Source of the DNA: Devosia epidermidihirudinis
Lineage (GTDB): Bacteria > Pseudomonadota > Alphaproteobacteria > Rhizobiales > Devosiaceae
DNA: 64,000 nt
NCBI RefSeq assembly: GCF_000971295.1
Contig: NZ_LANJ01000016.1
Span: 372,001-436,000 of the forward strand
Direction: 5' to 3'
The notes beneath the pieces were generated by a model, which had not been told where the DNA came from, did no database searches, and saw nothing but the letters and a program-made list of their open reading frames with translations. Below, in pieces: positions 62,543 to 64,000 of this stretch; the first letter of the stretch is position 1; each line of letters opens with the position of its first letter. Made by a program: the position numbers and the translations under genes.

Positions 62543-63373
62543 ATGACCACAGATTATGATATTCGCTTCGCCATCGATCCGGTGACTGCAGCCACGATGA
62601 ACACAGGTGAACTGCGCGAGCATTTCCTCATCGAGGACCTGTTTGCCGAGGGCGCGGTCAACTGGACCTATACCCATTATGACCGCATGGCTGTGGGCGG
62701 CGCAGTGCCGAACGGCGCTACCCTGCGCCTCGACACCATCAAGCCGACCGGGACCGCCGAATTCCTCGAGCGTCGCGAACTGATCGCAGCCAATATCGGT
62801 GAGGCTGGCACCATCACCGTTGATGGCACCGAATACGCCGTGGGCGCGCGCGACATGCTCTATATCGGCATGGGCGCCAAAGACGTGTTGTTTGCTGGGG
62901 CAGGCGCCAAGTATTACCTGCTCAGCGCGCCAGCCCATGTTACGCACCCGACGACGCTGATCCGCCAGTCCGACGCCAAGCGCCTCGAAATGGGCAGTCA
63001 GGCGACCGCCAACGAGCGCACCATCTACCAGTTCGTCAATGCTGACAGCGTCAAGACCTGCCAGCTGGTGGTTGGCCTCACCAGCTTCGCACCTGGCTCG
63101 GTCTGGAACACCATGCCAGCGCACGTGCATGACCGTCGCATGGAGGCCTATCTCTACTTTGACCTGCAGCCAGACGCCTTCGTGCTGCACCTGATGGGCG
63201 AGCCCGATGAGACGCGCCATCTGATCGTGCGCAATGAAGAAGCGATCATCTCGCCACCATGGTCGATCCATAGCGGTGCGGGCACCGGTTCCTACACGTT
63301 CATCTGGGCCATGGCTGGCGACAACGTCGATTACACCGATGTTGAAAAGGTCGGCATGGACGAACTGCTGTGA
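62543..63373 (+). CDS. kduI: 5-dehydro-4-deoxy-D-glucuronate isomerase
   Basis: A 276-residue cupin-fold isomerase close in length to E. coli KduI. It has LREHFLIEDLFAEGAVNWTY, YTHYDRMAVGGAVP, the metal site in MPAHVHDRRMEAYLYFDL and the C-terminal ISPPWSIHSGAGTGSYTFIW with AMAGDN. It converts the open-chain product of unsaturated uronate (4-deoxy-L-threo-5-hexosulose uronate) to 3-deoxy-D-glycero-2,5-hexodiulosonate. The stop overlaps the next gene. Confidence 0.94.
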   Translation: MTTDYDIRFAIDPVTAATMNTGELREHFLIEDLFAEGAVNWTYTHYDRMAVGGAVPNGATLRLDTIKPTGTAEFLERRELIAANIGEAGTITVDGTEYAVGARDMLYIGMGAKDVLFAGAGAKYYLLSAPAHVTHPTTLIRQSDAKRLEMGSQATANERTIYQFVNADSVKTCQLVVGLTSFAPGSVWNTMPAHVHDRRMEAYLYFDLQPDAFVLHLMGEPDETRHLIVRNEEAIISPPWSIHSGAGTGSYTFIWAMAGDNVDYTDVEKVGMDELL

Positions 63374-64000
63374 CAGACCTTTCTGCATTCAGCCTAGCCG
63401 GCAAAACGGTGATGGTGACCGGTGCCAATACGGGCATCGGGCAGGGCATTGCGCTCAGCATCGGTTGCGCTGGTGGCCGGGTGATCGGCGTTGGCCGGTC
63501 CAGCATGGATGAAACGGCGGCCTTGTTCGCAGAGATGGGCGCTGCATTCACTGCCCTTGAGGCCGATCTCGGATCGACGAGCGCTGCCCAGGCGATGTTT
63601 GACACTGCCTGGGACCAGCACGGGCCGATTGACGGGCTGGTCAACAATGCCGGGATCATCAAGCGCGTCGATGCGGTGGACTTCACCGAGGCCGACTGGG
63701 ACGCAGTGATGGACCTCAACCTCAAGACGATGTTCTTCCTCTGCCAATCGCTCGGCAAGCGGGCGCTGGCGGCAGGTCGCAGCGCGCGGGTCGTCAATAT
63801 CGCCTCGATGCTGAGCTTTCAGGGCGGCATTCGGGTGGCCAGCTATACCGCTTCGAAAAGCGGCGTTCTGGGGATCACTAGGCTTCTGGCCAACGAATGG
63901 GCGGCGCAGGGCATCAACGTCAACGCCATTGCGCCGGGCTATATTGAGACCAACAATACCGAAGCGTTGCGGGCTGACCCGAACCGCTCCGCGTCGATCC
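63370..64000 (+). CDS. kduD: 2-dehydro-3-deoxy-D-gluconate 5-dehydrogenase (KduD), partial
   Basis: Starts at a GTG overlapping the kduI stop (GTGA) and runs off the right edge; 210 residues are visible. The classical SDR motifs are complete: TGANTGIGQGIALSIG, NNAG, the Ser in NIASMLSF, YTASKSG (Tyr and Lys) and NAIAPGYIETNNTEALRADP, the last typical of KduD. It reduces the KduI product to 2-keto-3-deoxygluconate, feeding the Entner-Doudoroff route. Only about 40 residues should be missing. Confidence 0.92.
   Translation, partial: MTDLSAFSLAGKTVMVTGANTGIGQGIALSIGCAGGRVIGVGRSSMDETAALFAEMGAAFTALEADLGSTSAAQAMFDTAWDQHGPIDGLVNNAGIIKRVDAVDFTEADWDAVMDLNLKTMFFLCQSLGKRALAAGRSARVVNIASMLSFQGGIRVASYTASKSGVLGITRLLANEWAAQGINVNAIAPGYIETNNTEALRADPNRSASI

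Overview
The window looks like the chromosome of an alphaproteobacterium, probably a Hyphomicrobiales member near Devosia or the rhizobia. This rests on the GC-rich code, the tRNA-Arg(CCG) sequence, the alphaproteobacterial DUF1403-ScpB pair and the types of sugar transporter. It is an inference from gene content, not a match to a named genome. Native sugar-utilisation DNA lies at both ends, with two tandem accessory islands between them.

Left (1-9475): a rhamnose/AI-2-type sugar ABC operon on the minus strand (binding protein, permease, and an unusual fusion of the double ATPase with a permease, followed by a partial DUF1355 amidotransferase). It is divergent from a ROK regulator. An SDR/HxlR divergent pair follows, with a decayed second HxlR fragment nearby.

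Island A (9508-31709) starts in the 3' half of an intact tRNA-Arg(CCG) gene and ends at a perfect 47-bp copy of that sequence beside a tyrosine integrase. It is a defence island. It carries a broken DUF1403 gene, an ScpB homologue, an AbiE toxin-antitoxin pair, an XRE-ImmA protein, a HEPN protein, a pentapeptide-repeat hydrolase and a duplicated ParB-like protein. At its centre is a tightly overlapping eight-gene minus-strand operon (22530 to 15632). The operon joins a bacterial ubiquitin-like conjugation set (Ubl-Ubl-E2 fusion, JAB-E1 fusion, DUF6527) to an unknown 109-residue protein, an HExxH metalloprotease, a dCTP-deaminase-like enzyme, a thymidylate-synthase homologue with a dCMP-type active site, and an alpha-glutamyl/putrescinyl-thymine-pyrophosphorylase-like protein. 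A divergent RHH-GNAT-XRE-ImmA operon shares its promoter region, which holds three AATAGC repeats spaced exactly 11 bp. This is the best candidate for an undescribed system here.

Island B (31710-43764) is decayed. It is bounded by the same 47-bp repeat and by a third copy with two substitutions. It holds a truncated integrase joined to a broken galU, a Wzt/Wzm exporter, two glycosyltransferases, UDP-galactopyranose mutase, an AT-richer block of two glycosyltransferases and a pyruvyl transferase between IS3-family remnants, and a lipid-linked sugar transferase. Together these suggest a galactofuranose-containing surface polysaccharide.

Right (43765-64000): a NimR/NimT-like AraC-MFS pair and an SDR, then a large polysaccharide-utilisation locus. 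The locus has a LacI regulator with three tandem 12-bp operators, a divergent heparinase II/III protein, an LplBC-type ABC transporter, a GH88-like hydrolase, a DUF2264 enzyme, an unrecognised 642-residue enzyme, 6-deoxysugar catabolic enzymes (aldo/keto reductase, lactonase, mutarotase, FAH-family) and KduI/KduD for unsaturated uronate. This points to uptake and degradation of oligosaccharides that contain both uronic acid and a 6-deoxyhexose.
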